Below are positions 19,558 to 29,840 of a DNA stretch of 64,000 nt, piece after piece (within the stretch, counting starts at the first letter, position 1; every line of letters begins with the position of its first letter). The DNA is from Vibrio sp. SCSIO 43137 (GTDB lineage: Bacteria; Pseudomonadota; Gammaproteobacteria; Enterobacterales; Vibrionaceae), in the NCBI RefSeq assembly GCF_028201475.1, contig NZ_CP116383.1:2976001-3040000 (forward strand), in the 5' to 3' direction. Below the pieces are notes generated by a model. It was not told the DNA's origin. It searched no databases and saw only the letters and a program-made list of their open reading frames with translations. Both the position numbers and the translations under genes were made by a program.

Positions 19558-19586
19558 TCGGGGTTAACCATAAGGCCAGCCCCGAC
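19558..19586 (+). terminator. Hairpin after TRAP permease
   Basis: GTCGGGG (19558-19564) and CCCCGAC (19580-19586) with a 15-base loop. No T run follows, so it is more likely an RNA-stability element than a terminator; uspA probably remains in the transcript. Confidence 0.4.
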
Positions 19587-19635
19587 ACTCTAAGGGATAA
19601 TCAAGGGCTTCGCCCGTCATTACGAGATAAATAGA

Positions 19636-20073
19636 ATGTATAAACAGATCCTGATTCCCGTTGATCTAAATGATAAAGGCTTTTCAGATAAAGCAGTTGA
19701 ACTTGCAGTGTGGCATGCCAAACACTCAAATGCAGAGCTGCATCTACTGAATGTTCTTCCCGGTATTCATATGTCTATGGTCGCGACTTATTTTCCAAAA
19801 GATGCGGCCAGAAAGATGAAAAATGATGTGAAAAGCCAGCTTCAGAGGTTTGCTGAGCAACATATTACAGAGGATGTAATCTATAAGACTCACGTGGTTG
19901 AAGGTAAGCCTTACGCTGCTATTCTGGAGTCAGCAGAGAAACTGGGCGCTGACCTGATTGTTATGCCAAGCCATAAACGCTCTAAGGTCGATAAAGTAGT
20001 ATTAGGTTCCGTTGCCAGTAAAGTAGTACAGAACTCACCAATCAACGTGTTGGTTGTTAAGCCTCAGGGTTAA
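19636..20073 (+). CDS. Universal stress protein, UspA family
   Basis: 145 residues of the UspA fold: MYKQILIPVDLNDKGFSDKA at the N-terminus, LHLLNVLPG, and the nucleotide-binding end ADLIVMPSHKRSK...LGSVASKVVQNS. The G-rich ATP loop is only partly canonical, so binding is not certain. It lies 84 bases after the TRAP permease. In Halomonas the UspA protein TeaD sits next to and modulates the TeaABC TRAP transporter, so a similar regulatory role is a reasonable inference. Confidence 0.92.
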   Translation: MYKQILIPVDLNDKGFSDKAVELAVWHAKHSNAELHLLNVLPGIHMSMVATYFPKDAARKMKNDVKSQLQRFAEQHITEDVIYKTHVVEGKPYAAILESAEKLGADLIVMPSHKRSKVDKVVLGSVASKVVQNSPINVLVVKPQG

Positions 20074-20100
20074 ACTGATCAATCCCTTTCCGTATCTAAA

Positions 20101-20130
20101 AACAGCACCCTTGGGTGCTGTTTTCTTTTC
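20101..20130 (+). terminator. Intrinsic terminator after uspA
   Basis: AACAGCACCC (20101-20110) and GGGTGCTGTT (20113-20122) around TT, then TTCTTTTC. Strong Rho-independent form, ending the TRAP-uspA transcript. Confidence 0.88.
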
Positions 20131-20151
20131 TGTCGCTGTGCTTCAGAGCGA

Positions 20152-20886
20152 CTACATCTTAGGTAAAAGTTTGTAATCCGGTAGCTGAGGCTCAGCCGAA
20201 AAGTGCTCGAGAATCTCTGCTTTTGCTTCAGGGAAAAAGTCACAAGCAACAAACTGAGTAGCCAGTTGATCGTTTTGCGGATGATAAAAGCTCAATTCAG
20301 AAGAGTGTAGCTGAAGTCTTGACGATAAAGCACGAGCCTCACTGCCAGCATAGAACTCATCACCAACAATAGCATGGCCAAGCTCCATCATATGTACCCT
20401 TAGCTGATGGGAGCGGCCGGTTATCGGCAGCAGCCTGACCAGCGTGGTTTTATCTTCTCTCTGCACTACCTGATAACGAGTCTGGGAAGGTTTACCATAT
20501 TCATAACAGACTTTCTGTCTGGGACGGTTAGGCCAGTCACAAATCAAAGGAAGATCGATAATGCCTTCGTCTTCAGCAACTTGTCCCCAGACTCTGGCGT
20601 AATAGATCTTATGTGTCAGACGGTATTGGAATTGCTTTTTCAGGTGCCTTTCGGCATCCTTTGTCAACGCAAGCAACATCAGGCCTGAAGTGGCCATATC
20701 CAGACGATGAACCACCTGAATATCAGGAAAATCCACCACTAAACGACTCCATAAGCTATCGTAATGCTCTTCCAGCCTCCCGGGGACGGACAGTAGACCG
20801 GCAGGTTTGTTTGCCACTAAAATATGCTGATCCTGATAAGTTATCTCAATAGGATCTTTACTTGGTCGATACTCGATTAACGCCAC
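20152..20886 (-). CDS. rluA: Dual-specificity pseudouridine synthase RluA
   Basis: Makes pseudouridine 746 in 23S rRNA and pseudouridine 32 in some tRNAs (E. coli numbering). The catalytic aspartate lies in VHRLDMATSGLM; DLPLICDWPNRPRQKVCYE and ITGRSHQLRVHM are RluA-specific. I start it at GTG 20886, where similarity to E. coli RluA begins (245 residues). An ATG at 20928 would add 14 residues, but they fall in a perfect 8-bp hairpin after rapA. Confident of function, less so of the start. Confidence 0.92.
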   Translation of the reverse strand: MALIEYRPSKDPIEITYQDQHILVANKPAGLLSVPGRLEEHYDSLWSRLVVDFPDIQVVHRLDMATSGLMLLALTKDAERHLKKQFQYRLTHKIYYARVWGQVAEDEGIIDLPLICDWPNRPRQKVCYEYGKPSQTRYQVVQREDKTTLVRLLPITGRSHQLRVHMMELGHAIVGDEFYAGSEARALSSRLQLHSSELSFYHPQNDQLATQFVACDFFPEAKAEILEHFSAEPQLPDYKLLPKM

Positions 20887-20906
20887 AATTCTACAGCTCT
20901 GTCTGT

Positions 20907-20927
20907 TGCCCTCTTTAGCAGAGGGCA
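20907..20927 (-). repeat. Hairpin between rapA and rluA
   Basis: TGCCCTCT and AGAGGGCA arms around TTAGC form a perfect 8-bp stem directly after the rapA stop. There is no T tract on the minus strand, so it may protect the rapA mRNA 3' end and not terminate. Confidence 0.5.
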
Positions 20928-20934
20928 TAGTAAA

Positions 20935-23844
20935 TTAGTTGTGACTCACCACAATCATTCTCAGGGAATCCAGCTGAATCTGAGCCTGACCAATATAGCC
21001 AGTTAACTCGTCTATCTGACGCTCAATGGCCTGCAGCTCTTCATCACGAATATTCGGGTTTACCGCTTTCAGTGCCTGAAGACGCTCAAGATCGCCATTC
21101 AGTACACTCATCATCTCTTGCTTCGCCTGTTCCCTAACCTGCTCAAGCTTAGACACAACCTGCTTCTCACCAGCCTCAATAAGCTTATGAACTTCGTTCT
21201 GCACAGAAGAGACCAGCTTACTGGCCATATGGCGGTTTACCGGGCTTAGCTGGCGGTTAAAGCTCTCAAACTCGACCTGATCAGAAAGATCATTTCCGCG
21301 ACCATCAATCATCAGACGAATCGGAGTCTGAGGCAGGAAGCGGTTAATTCCACTTCTTTTCGGAGCCTGTGCATCGACCTTATAAATCAGTTCCAGCAGT
21401 AGTGTTCCTACCGGCAAAGCCTTGTTCTTTAGCAGAGATACCGCTGAGGTTCCCACTCCTTCACTTAGCAGAAGGTCAATACCGCCCTGAATCATAGGGT
21501 GCTCCCAACTGATAAAGTTCATATCTTCACGGGAAAGAGCGGTATCACGGTCAAAAGTGATGGTTGCTCCGTCATAAGGCAGGCCCGGATAGCTTGGCAC
21601 CATCATATGCTCAGATGGGGTAACCACCAGTGCATTTTCACCTTTATCATCCTGATTCAGGCCAATGGTATCAAACAGGCTAAGGGCGAAGGTAACCAGA
21701 TTAGTATCACCGTCCGTTGCCGAGATCTGCTCAACAATCTTCTCTGCTGCTTCACCACCGTTAGAGTGCATTTCAAGCAAGCGATCACGCCCCTGCTCAA
21801 GCTGAGACTTCAACTGTTTGTTTAGCTTATTAGACTCCTCGATAACCTCATCTAACTGAGGAGATTCACCGCTAGCCAGCATCTCAATTAGCGCATCAGA
21901 AAACTGATCGTAAACGGCCCGGCCTGTCGGACAGGTTTCAGAAAATGCCTGAAGCCCCTCTTCAAACCAGCGGGCCAGAATACCCTGAGATGAACCTTGC
22001 AGATAAGGAACAAAAATATCGATATCCCGCTGCTGACCAATTCGATCCAGACGACCAATACGCTGCTCCAGCAGATCCGGATTAAACGGCAGATCAAACA
22101 TTACCAGTTGGTTAGCAAACTGGAAGTTACGCCCTTCAGAACCGATCTCAGAGCAGATAAGCAGTTGTGCACCACCCTCTTCCTGTGCGAAATAGGCGGC
22201 AGCTTTATCGCGCTCAAGGATAGACATGCCTTCATGGAAAACTGTGGCACGTATACCTTCACGTTCACGCAGTGCCTGCTCCAGTTGCAAAGCGGTTTCC
22301 GCTCTTGAAGCTATCACCAGAATTTTTTCAGAACGCTTAACCTTAACCTTTTCAATCAGCCAGTCGACACGTGAATCAAACTGCCACCAGCTTGATGAAC
22401 CACCTTCCAGCTCCTGAAAGATCTCTTCAGGGTAGAGGCGTTTCATTGCCCGCGCTTCTACCGGTAGCTCAGCATCCAGCATGGCAGAGACACGCAGTGC
22501 CCGGCCATATTGCTCAGGCATCTCCATCGGCAGCAGGTTTACATTTCTTTTCGGGAAGCCCTTGATTGCCGAACGGGTGTTACGGAACAGCACCCGGCCG
22601 GTACCGTGACGATCCATCAGGTTATCAATCAGTTCCTGACGGGCTTTAGCTTTCTCATCTTCAGCCACATCCCCTTCGATAATACGGAACAGGGGCTCAA
22701 CATCCTGTTCAGACAACAACTCAGTGATCTGATTTTTTGCTGAATCTTCCAATAGCTTACCGCTAAACAAAGTACTAACTGCATCAGCTACCGGCTGGTA
22801 CTGCTGTTCTTCCTGAACAAAGGCCTGATAGTCATAAAAACGATCCGGATCCAGCAGACGCAGACGGGCAAAGTGGCTCTCATGGCCGAGTTGCTCTGGT
22901 GTTGCTGTCAAAAGCAGTACCGCAGGTGTGTTATTAGCAAGGCTTTCTACTACCTTATACTCTCTGCTCGGCTGCTCCGGACTCCACTCAAGGTGATGCG
23001 CTTCATCAACCACCATAAGATCCCAGTTACCATCGACCATCTGCTCAAAACGACGCTCGTTTTTGGTCAGAAAATCAAGGGAGCAGAGTACATACTGAGC
23101 GGTATCAAACGGATTGGCTGCATCAGCCAGTGCTTCAATACAGCGCTCTTCATCAAAGATGGAAAAATGCAGGTTAAAGCGGCGCATCATCTCAACCAGC
23201 CACTGATGTTGCAGTGTTTCCGGTACCACAATCAATACCCGTTCAGCAGCGCCAGACAGTACCTGCTGATGAATGATCATGCCCGCCTCAATGGTTTTAC
23301 CCAGACCAACTTCATCGGCCAGTAAAACACGCGGCGCATAACGACGGCCTACTTCATGGGCGATATACAACTGATGCGGAATCAGCCCTGCACGCATACC
23401 GCATAAGCCACGCATCGGGCTTTTATGTTGCTGATACTGATTGGACAGCGCTCTGTATCTGAGTACAAAGTTATCCATACGGTCAATCTGACCGGCAAAC
23501 AGTTTATCCTGAGGCTTATTAAAGCGAATCTGATTACTAAGGAAAATCTCTCTTAGTGCGACACCCTGTTCTTCGCTGTCCAGACGGGTACCAATATAGG
23601 TGAGCAGGCCGTTTTGTTCTTTTACTTCATCTATCTTAAGAGACCAGCCTTCCTGACTCTCTACTGTGTCACCTGCGTGAAATACCACCCGGGTAACCGG
23701 GGCATCTTTTTGTGCATAGACTCTGTTTTCTTCACTAGCCGCGAACATAACCGTTACTGTCCGTGCGTTCATTTCTACAACAGTACCTAAACCCAAATCG
23801 CTTTCTGTGTCGCTTATCCAGCGTTGCCCCAAAGCAAATGCCAT
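20935..23844 (-). CDS. rapA: RNA polymerase-associated ATPase RapA (HepA)
   Basis: Swi2/Snf2-type ATPase bound to RNA polymerase that helps recycle it after transcription. 969 residues from ATG 23844 ([15 protein letters not shown]), matching E. coli RapA (968); the frame extends further upstream but the family starts here, and an AGAGG site precedes it. Tudor-like N-terminal region, then Walker [17 protein letters not shown] box [20 protein letters not shown], and the second RecA domain with [12 protein letters not shown] and [12 protein letters not shown]. The C-terminal region is coiled and Lys/Glu-rich. Confidence 0.97.
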   Translation of the reverse strand: MAFALGQRWISDTESDLGLGTVVEMNARTVTVMFAASEENRVYAQKDAPVTRVVFHAGDTVESQEGWSLKIDEVKEQNGLLTYIGTRLDSEEQGVALREIFLSNQIRFNKPQDKLFAGQIDRMDNFVLRYRALSNQYQQHKSPMRGLCGMRAGLIPHQLYIAHEVGRRYAPRVLLADEVGLGKTIEAGMIIHQQVLSGAAERVLIVVPETLQHQWLVEMMRRFNLHFSIFDEERCIEALADAANPFDTAQYVLCSLDFLTKNERRFEQMVDGNWDLMVVDEAHHLEWSPEQPSREYKVVESLANNTPAVLLLTATPEQLGHESHFARLRLLDPDRFYDYQAFVQEEQQYQPVADAVSTLFSGKLLEDSAKNQITELLSEQDVEPLFRIIEGDVAEDEKAKARQELIDNLMDRHGTGRVLFRNTRSAIKGFPKRNVNLLPMEMPEQYGRALRVSAMLDAELPVEARAMKRLYPEEIFQELEGGSSSWWQFDSRVDWLIEKVKVKRSEKILVIASRAETALQLEQALREREGIRATVFHEGMSILERDKAAAYFAQEEGGAQLLICSEIGSEGRNFQFANQLVMFDLPFNPDLLEQRIGRLDRIGQQRDIDIFVPYLQGSSQGILARWFEEGLQAFSETCPTGRAVYDQFSDALIEMLASGESPQLDEVIEESNKLNKQLKSQLEQGRDRLLEMHSNGGEAAEKIVEQISATDGDTNLVTFALSLFDTIGLNQDDKGENALVVTPSEHMMVPSYPGLPYDGATITFDRDTALSREDMNFISWEHPMIQGGIDLLLSEGVGTSAVSLLKNKALPVGTLLLELIYKVDAQAPKRSGINRFLPQTPIRLMIDGRGNDLSDQVEFESFNRQLSPVNRHMASKLVSSVQNEVHKLIEAGEKQVVSKLEQVREQAKQEMMSVLNGDLERLQALKAVNPNIRDEELQAIERQIDELTGYIGQAQIQLDSLRMIVVSHN

Positions 23845-24163
23845 AAGATAGATTACCTCTTTATCAGGGATGAAATTAATAAAAGCCGTCAATGAATCAC
23901 AATATCTTTTTCCGGACAGATGGTTCTCCTGAACGAAAAGATACCGGATTCAGATAACAGCCTATTCAATTCTAGTATTAAATTAATTTGTTGATTTTAA
24001 TTTATTGAAACCGGCTTGCCGGGCATAGTAATTTCATACCGGGCAGCGGGCGCTAATAGTACTTGAAGCAGTGACACAGGTCACGGAGAAAACCGGGCAA
24101 ATTGAGGTTTTTTTATCCGGTCAAATCAGCACAACACCGGAGTAACAGCAGCACAACAGCCTG
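23845..24163. other. Intergenic region between thiQ end and rapA start
   Basis: AT-rich sequence upstream of rapA (23940-24005) probably holds its promoter, but no convincing -35/-10 pair was found. Closer to thiQ, CCGGGCA occurs three times (24019, 24039, 24093), and GTGAC/GTCAC arms lie at about 24071-24084. No coding frame or clear terminator was recognised. Confidence 0.35.
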
Positions 24164-24868
24164 TTATTCGCCCGCGTTGATAAAGGCGGTTAACAGGGGT
24201 GAGTTTTGCTCCGTTTGCAGCGCTTCTATTTTGCCCGTAACCTGAACGGTTCCCTCTGCAAGAAAAGCAAAGTCCGTCGCGATTGCTCTGGCATCCGTTA
24301 AATGATGCGTTACCATCACAATGGTTATCCCCCTCTGAGCGGCAAGCTGTTTCACCAGATTGAGCATCTCCTCCCTGAGAATAGGATCGAGGGCAGAGAA
24401 TGGTTCATCCAGCAACCAGATATCATGTTGCTGAACAAAACAGCGGGCAAGGGCAACTCTCTGCTTCTGGCCACCGGACAGTTGATCCGGAGTACGGTCA
24501 AGAAAAGCTTCAACACCGACCTGCTCTGCGGCTATTTCTACCTCTCTCTTCTGCTGAGGCGTCAGCTTAAGGCCGGGATGCAAACCTAAGCCAATATTCT
24601 CCCTGACCGTCAGGTGCATAAATAGATTGTGCTCCTGAAATAACATGGCAAAAGGTCGCTGGTGAGGCTCTTTACCCAAAATAGAGCGGCTATTCACGCT
24701 GATATCACCCGATTCCGGCTGAATAAATCCGGCAATCAGTGCCAGCAAGGTTGACTTACCGGCACCGCTGGGGCCCATTAAAGCAGTAATGCTGCCCTGT
24801 TTAACCTGCAAATCGAACAGGAAATTTTCTTTGTGGTAGCGATAGTTGATCTGGCGGACTTGCAGCAC
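24164..24868 (-). CDS. thiQ: Thiamine ABC transporter ATP-binding protein ThiQ
   Basis: ATPase of the thiamine/thiamine-phosphate importer. 234 residues: Walker A MGPSGAGKSTLLA, Q-loop LFQEHNLF, signature LSGGQKQRVALAR, Walker B WLLDEPFSALD and H-loop VTHH. It starts with GTG at 24868, sharing one base with the thiP stop codon. Third gene of thiB-thiP-thiQ, controlled by the upstream TPP riboswitch. Confidence 0.96.
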   Translation of the reverse strand: MLQVRQINYRYHKENFLFDLQVKQGSITALMGPSGAGKSTLLALIAGFIQPESGDISVNSRSILGKEPHQRPFAMLFQEHNLFMHLTVRENIGLGLHPGLKLTPQQKREVEIAAEQVGVEAFLDRTPDQLSGGQKQRVALARCFVQQHDIWLLDEPFSALDPILREEMLNLVKQLAAQRGITIVMVTHHLTDARAIATDFAFLAEGTVQVTGKIEALQTEQNSPLLTAFINAGE

Positions 24869-26445
24869 TAACTTCTCCTAAAAAATCGTTCAATCAGGGC
24901 AAAACAGCTCAGACTGAGCAGTAACAAGGTTAGTGATACTACCGCAGCGGCATCCATCTGATAGCTGCCCAGAAGCTGAAAAAGATACAGCGGCAGGGTT
25001 TTAAAATCCTGACTGCCAAACAAGGCAATGGCGCTGATATCGCCAATGGATAACATAAAGCTGATGGCAAAAGCGTGTGCCATCGGCTTATGCAGTGCCC
25101 GCCAGTCAATCAGGCGGAAACGTGAAAATCCTTTCATACCCAGACTGGCACTCAATAACTGGTACTGCTGAGCGATATGCAGCATTGGCTGGGACAAGGT
25201 TTTAATCACATAGGGCAGAGCCATAAGAGCATTGACCAAAACGACAATAACCCCGGCTAGCTGAAATACATCGCCCATATCCCGCAGTAACAGAAACAGT
25301 CCGACACTGATGACCAAGCCGGGAGTAACAAGAATAATGGCACCAGATAACTCAATACTGTCCGCCATTCTGCCCTTTTCGGCCATTCTCAGACTGCGGC
25401 TGCTATTGATGATAGCAACTCCAGCCATCAGGGCCAGTACAGCTGCCATTAAGGCGATAGCGAATGAAGCCCTGACCGACAGCCAGAATTCACGGTCAGA
25501 CAGAACAGCAAATAAACTGCTGTTTAGTCCGCTTATCACCACCATAATAAGGGGGGGAATAACCAGAATAACCGCAGAAACAATCCAGAAGCCGTCCCAT
25601 AACCTTGCCCTTCTGCTGTCTTTTGTCACAGCAAGGGGATTGTCACACCGCTGCGAAATCAGCGGAGTATGTTTTGCCATTCTCTGTATGGAAAATGATA
25701 ACAAGGCACAAAGTAACATTTGCCACAGTGCCAATACTGCCCCTGCCTGCAAATCAAAATCGAACTTAATCGCCTGATAGATTGCCAGTTCAATAGTGGT
25801 CGATTTAGGCCCTCCACCCAGCGCCATTACGGTGGCAAAACTGGTAAAGCAGAGCATAAAAACCAGCCCGCATACATGAGGTAGTTGCTGACGCAGCCTT
25901 GGCCACTCCACCAGCCGGAACTTATCCCAGTGACTCATGCCCAGATGAGCACACAGCTTATGCTGTTGCTCAGGAATCGTTTCAAGAGATTGATACAACA
26001 GGCGGCTGGCATAGGGCAGATTAAAAAACACATGGGCCAGCAGAATGCCGTTCAGGCCATAAATTGAAAAAGGCAGTTCCCTCTCCAGCCATTGAAACAG
26101 TTCAGCCACAAGACCACTGTTGCCATATATCGCCAGCAAGCCGAAAACCCCCACCAGAACCGGCAAAACCAGCGTTATAGAAAATACCTTAAGCAAAAAA
26201 GCCTTGGCGAAAAACTGTCTGCGGCTTAACGCATGGGCAACGGGAATCGCCAGAGAGACGCTTATCAGCATAGACAAAGATGCCTGATAGAAGCTGAAAT
26301 AGGTAACATGCCGGTAGTAGCCGTCGTTCCAGTACTGGCTAAAGCGGACTTCAGGGGTATAGAGCAGTAAGGCACTCAGGGCAGAGATAACAAACAGCAA
26401 AATCGCTGCTGCTACGACGAAACCTGATTTAGGGATTCTCTGCAT
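24868..26445 (-). CDS. thiP: Thiamine ABC transporter permease ThiP
   Basis: Duplicated inner-membrane permease with about 12 helices and two EAA-type loops, QHKLCAHLGMSHWDKFRLVEW and QYQLLSASLGMKGFSRFRLIDW. I start it at ATG 26445 (MQRIPKSGF, 525 residues) because an AGGTAGAG site precedes it; a TTG at 26502 would add 19 residues without a ribosome site. E. coli ThiP has 536 residues. Coupled to thiQ and 87 bases after thiB. Confidence 0.95.
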   Translation of the reverse strand: MQRIPKSGFVVAAAILLFVISALSALLLYTPEVRFSQYWNDGYYRHVTYFSFYQASLSMLISVSLAIPVAHALSRRQFFAKAFLLKVFSITLVLPVLVGVFGLLAIYGNSGLVAELFQWLERELPFSIYGLNGILLAHVFFNLPYASRLLYQSLETIPEQQHKLCAHLGMSHWDKFRLVEWPRLRQQLPHVCGLVFMLCFTSFATVMALGGGPKSTTIELAIYQAIKFDFDLQAGAVLALWQMLLCALLSFSIQRMAKHTPLISQRCDNPLAVTKDSRRARLWDGFWIVSAVILVIPPLIMVVISGLNSSLFAVLSDREFWLSVRASFAIALMAAVLALMAGVAIINSSRSLRMAEKGRMADSIELSGAIILVTPGLVISVGLFLLLRDMGDVFQLAGVIVVLVNALMALPYVIKTLSQPMLHIAQQYQLLSASLGMKGFSRFRLIDWRALHKPMAHAFAISFMLSIGDISAIALFGSQDFKTLPLYLFQLLGSYQMDAAAVVSLTLLLLSLSCFALIERFFRRS

Positions 26446-26532
26446 CTGTTTCTCTACCTGAACTTGAGACTTTCCTGCCCTGAATAATTTAATGTGCTGC
26501 AAATAGGCATCTGCAGCACAGGGTTATAGAGA

Positions 26533-27516
26533 TTATTTAGTTAATGCACTCTGCCACTCACGAATCCATGATTTTCTCTCTCCGGCAACCTGTTCGGGAG
26601 TGAAGCTCAGGGACTGTTTTGGTTTGGTCAGAGACTCAAAGCCCTCTGGCAAGTCGACAGCGGTGACAGGATACATCCAGTTTCCGGTCGGCATAGCATT
26701 CTGGAAGTCACCAGACAGAATAAACTGCATAAACTTGTCAGCCAGTTGCGGGTTAGCGGCATTTTTTGTCTTGGCAGCCACTTCAACCTGCATGTAGTGC
26801 CCTTCACTGAAATCCGCTGCACGGTAGTTGTCATCCTTCTCAGCAATCAGATGATAAGCCGGAGAGGTGGTATAGGAGAGCACCATATCTGACTCTCCTT
26901 TCAGGAACATAGAATAGGCTTCAGACCAGCCTTTGGTTACCGTAACGGTTTTCTTAGCCAATTGGCTCCATGCAGCGGCCGTGTCATCGCCATAAACGGA
27001 CTTCATCCACAGCATCAAGCCCTGTCCCGGTGTTGAGGTGCGGGGATCCTGATAGATCACCTTAATATCCTGACGACTTTCTACCAGCTCTTTCAGGCTT
27101 TTCGGCGGATTAGCCAGCTTAGTTTTATCGTAAACAAAAGCGAAGTAACCGTAATCATAAGGAATAAAAGTAGTATCACTCCAGCCGTTAGGCAGATTTA
27201 CTGCCGACGTATCTGCCTTGTGCTCTGCCAATAATCCGGATTTTTTTGCTTCTGCCATCAGGTTGGTGTCCAGACCTAACACAATATCCGCTTTGCTTTT
27301 ACTGCCTTCCAGACGAAGACGGTTAAGAATGGAAACACCATCGTCAAGGGCAACAAATTCCAGATCGCAGCCGCACTGAGCTTCAAAGGCTTTCTCTACC
27401 GCAGGACCCGGTCCCCAGTCAGAAGCAAATGAATCATAGGTGTAAACTGTCAGCTTATCCGATGCGAAGGATGAAAATGAAAGGGCTAATGTTAATGCAG
27501 AAATAGTGTATTTCAC
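26533..27516 (-). CDS. thiB: Thiamine-binding periplasmic protein ThiB (TbpA)
   Basis: Substrate-binding protein of the thiamine importer. 327 residues with a signal peptide about 1-18 (ending SFAS-DKL), then LTVYTYDSFASDWGPGP, CGCDLEFVALDDG (a cysteine pair seen in TbpA) and DPRTSTPGQGLMLWM, all typical of ThiB. First gene after the TPP riboswitch, so expression should fall when thiamine pyrophosphate is abundant. Confidence 0.96.
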   Translation of the reverse strand: MKYTISALTLALSFSSFASDKLTVYTYDSFASDWGPGPAVEKAFEAQCGCDLEFVALDDGVSILNRLRLEGSKSKADIVLGLDTNLMAEAKKSGLLAEHKADTSAVNLPNGWSDTTFIPYDYGYFAFVYDKTKLANPPKSLKELVESRQDIKVIYQDPRTSTPGQGLMLWMKSVYGDDTAAAWSQLAKKTVTVTKGWSEAYSMFLKGESDMVLSYTTSPAYHLIAEKDDNYRAADFSEGHYMQVEVAAKTKNAANPQLADKFMQFILSGDFQNAMPTGNWMYPVTAVDLPEGFESLTKPKQSLSFTPEQVAGERKSWIREWQSALTK

Positions 27517-27566
27517 TGGACGCTCTCCTTGGTTTGAGCGGCACAGGTATGAGGAAGGATGATATA

Positions 27567-27660
27567 TCCCAGCTCAATTCCTACGCCAGTATTATCTGGT
27601 TCAGGTGTACGGGTTCTAATTGCTTAATCTCAGCCGCAAAAATGCAGCACCCCGATGAGT
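27567..27660 (-). promoter_or_regulatory. TPP riboswitch (THI element) before thiBPQ
   Basis: On the minus strand, from 27660: CTCATCGGGGTGC, then CTGAGA (pyrimidine-sensing side), AACCCGTACACCTGAACCAG and GATAATACTGGCGTAGGAA, the conserved blocks of the TPP aptamer in the right order, closed by CTCA with TGAG. It ends about 50 bases before the thiB start. The short distance and lack of a clear terminator suggest control of translation initiation, as inferred for many gamma-proteobacteria. Confidence 0.95.
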
Positions 27661-27717
27661 CCGGATGATTGTAATCTGAATTAGTGGTTTCGGCTACGAA
27701 AAACAGCCAGAAATCCG

Positions 27718-28335
27718 TTAACGCTGATCATAGCCCCAGCGCGGAACCAGTCCCTGCTCAATACCAAGGTGGTCCAGTATTCTCGCTACCATAAAGTCGA
27801 CCAAATCTTCTATGGACTCAGGTTGATGATAAAAACCGGGGGCTGCCGGCATAATGGTAGCGCCCAACTGAGACAGTTTATGCATATTCTCCAGGTGAAG
27901 AGTCGAGAATGGTGTTTCACGCACCACCATTAGCAGTTGTCCACGCTCCTTCAATACTACATCTGCGGCTCGTTCAATCAGGTTATCTGATATTCCGTGG
28001 GCAACAGAGGCAACACTGCCGGCAGAACAAGGGCAGATCACCATCTGCTTAGGTGCAGCACTGCCGGATGCCACCGGTGAAAACCAGTCTTCTTTGCCAC
28101 AGACAATCAGGTTTTCTTCACAGCAGTTCAGTTTCTTAACCAGCACATCTCTGGCCGCTTCAGGGTTAGCAGGCAACTTTAACCCCTCTTCAGTAGCGAG
28201 GACAACCCGGGCAGCAGAAGAGATCAGAAGATAGACCCGGTAATCGGCTGCCAGCAGGCACTCTAACAGTCGCAAGCCGTATGGCGCTCCAGAAGCACCG
28301 GTAAATGCCAGAGTGATGGATTTTTTCTGCTCCAT
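27718..28335 (-). CDS. ubiX: Flavin prenyltransferase UbiX
   Basis: Makes prenylated FMN, the cofactor of the UbiD decarboxylase in ubiquinone synthesis. 205 residues: [19 protein letters not shown] at the N-terminus, [14 protein letters not shown] and [15 protein letters not shown], the known UbiX FMN and dimethylallyl phosphate binding motifs. The start overlaps the mpl stop by one base (TAATG), so the two are coupled, an arrangement found across Vibrio. Confidence 0.96.
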   Translation of the reverse strand: MEQKKSITLAFTGASGAPYGLRLLECLLAADYRVYLLISSAARVVLATEEGLKLPANPEAARDVLVKKLNCCEENLIVCGKEDWFSPVASGSAAPKQMVICPCSAGSVASVAHGISDNLIERAADVVLKERGQLLMVVRETPFSTLHLENMHKLSQLGATIMPAAPGFYHQPESIEDLVDFMVARILDHLGIEQGLVPRWGYDQR

Positions 28336-29717
28336 TAATTTACTACCTTCTGTTTCTGTTCCAGTGCCGCTATCAGCTTGCCATGAATACCTTCAAAGCC
28401 ACCATTACTCATGACCAGAATCTGGTCGCCCGTTTTAGCTTCAGCAACAATAGCGGCAACCAGTTGTTCAATTTCATTATGAGTGTAAGCCGGCTGACGA
28501 CAATGCTCCGTGACTTCACTTACTGACCATGAAATATTGTCTGGCTGATAAAGATAAACAGAGTCCGCCTGCTCAAGGGAAGCCACCAGAGTCTGCTTAT
28601 GAACACCCATTTTCATTGTTGCAGACCTTGGCTCCAGTACTGCAATGATCTTATTCTCACCAACTTTGTTTCTTAACCCGCCTAAGGTCAGCTCTATAGC
28701 CGTCGGGTGGTGGGCAAAGTCATCGTAAACAGAGATATCTCCGACAATACCTTTTAGCTCAAGTCTGCGTTTGGTGTTAACAAACTTAGCCAACGACTGG
28801 CAGGCAAGCTCAGGTGTTACCCCTACGTGTCTGGCGGCAGCAATAGCCATCAGGGCATTATTAACATTGTGGTCGCCGATAATATCCCAGCGGACTTCAC
28901 CCACTTTGCTTCCCTGAAACAGCACCGAAAAATGACTGCCATCTATTTTAAGCTTTTCTGTACACCAGTCGCCGCTGTTATTATCACTGTCGCCAATGAA
29001 CTCCTGCTCACTCCAGCAACCTCTTTCAAGTACATCGGCTAAGGCTGGCTCTTTCAGTGGTGAAATAATTCTGCCTATTCCCGGCACGGTTCTTACAAGG
29101 TGATGGAACTGCTTCTTTATCGCTTCTAAATCGTCAAAAATATCCGCATGATCAAATTCCAGATTATTCAATATCAGTGTCTTAGGGTGGTAATGGACAA
29201 ACTTAGATCGCTTGTCGAAAAAAGCACTGTCGTACTCATCGGCTTCTACCACAAAGAAGGGACTCTCGCCCAGACGGGCAGACTGACCAAAGTTACCCAG
29301 CACGCCTCCCACCAGAAAACCAGGCTGGTAACCACAATCTTCCAGTATCCATGCCAGCATACTGGATGTGGTTGTTTTTCCATGAGTTCCTGAAACCGCC
29401 AGCACCCATTTATCATGCAGCAAAAACTCCTGCAGCCACTGAGGCCCGGAGGTATACCTGAGGTTATGATTCAACACATACTCGACACAAGGGTTGCCGC
29501 GGCTCATTGCATTGCCTATCACCACAAGATCCGGCGCCGGATCCAGTTGCTGAGGATCAAATCCTTCAATAATCTCAATGCCTTCAGATTCAAGCAGAGT
29601 ACTCATTGGCGGGTATACATTGGCATCACAGCCGGTAACCTTGTGTCCCAGTTGCCGTGCAAGTACTGCGGCTCCGCCCATAAAGGTTCCGCAAATACCC
29701 AAAATATGAATGTGCAT
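28335..29717 (-). CDS. mpl: UDP-N-acetylmuramate:L-Ala-gamma-D-Glu-meso-DAP ligase Mpl
   Basis: Peptidoglycan recycling ligase that attaches recovered tripeptide to UDP-MurNAc. 460 residues of the Mur ligase family: [18 protein letters not shown] loop [34 protein letters not shown] and [10 protein letters not shown]. Mpl and not MurC is indicated by the N-terminal [11 protein letters not shown] form and by gene order next to fbp. Confidence 0.96.
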   Translation of the reverse strand: MHIHILGICGTFMGGAAVLARQLGHKVTGCDANVYPPMSTLLESEGIEIIEGFDPQQLDPAPDLVVIGNAMSRGNPCVEYVLNHNLRYTSGPQWLQEFLLHDKWVLAVSGTHGKTTTSSMLAWILEDCGYQPGFLVGGVLGNFGQSARLGESPFFVVEADEYDSAFFDKRSKFVHYHPKTLILNNLEFDHADIFDDLEAIKKQFHHLVRTVPGIGRIISPLKEPALADVLERGCWSEQEFIGDSDNNSGDWCTEKLKIDGSHFSVLFQGSKVGEVRWDIIGDHNVNNALMAIAAARHVGVTPELACQSLAKFVNTKRRLELKGIVGDISVYDDFAHHPTAIELTLGGLRNKVGENKIIAVLEPRSATMKMGVHKQTLVASLEQADSVYLYQPDNISWSVSEVTEHCRQPAYTHNEIEQLVAAIVAEAKTGDQILVMSNGGFEGIHGKLIAALEQKQKVVN

Positions 29718-29840
29718 CTATCTGTTCCTAACTGATTTTTGAAAAGTGTGATCTGCGCACTATCATTGCGCAACACACTAATCTCATTACAACCTAATTG
29801 TGATAAGCCATCAAAACAAATTGAATATCAGATATTTACT

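Noticed and set aside
22873..23325. Plus-strand frame of 150 codons inside rapA
   Set aside because: It is antisense to the RapA ATPase domain, whose motifs are all intact; no independent evidence of coding.
29740..29830. CRP sites between mpl and fbp
   Set aside because: TGTGATCTGCGCACT and TGTGATAAGCC have one good half each, but the second halves do not match TCACA; kept out of the feature list.
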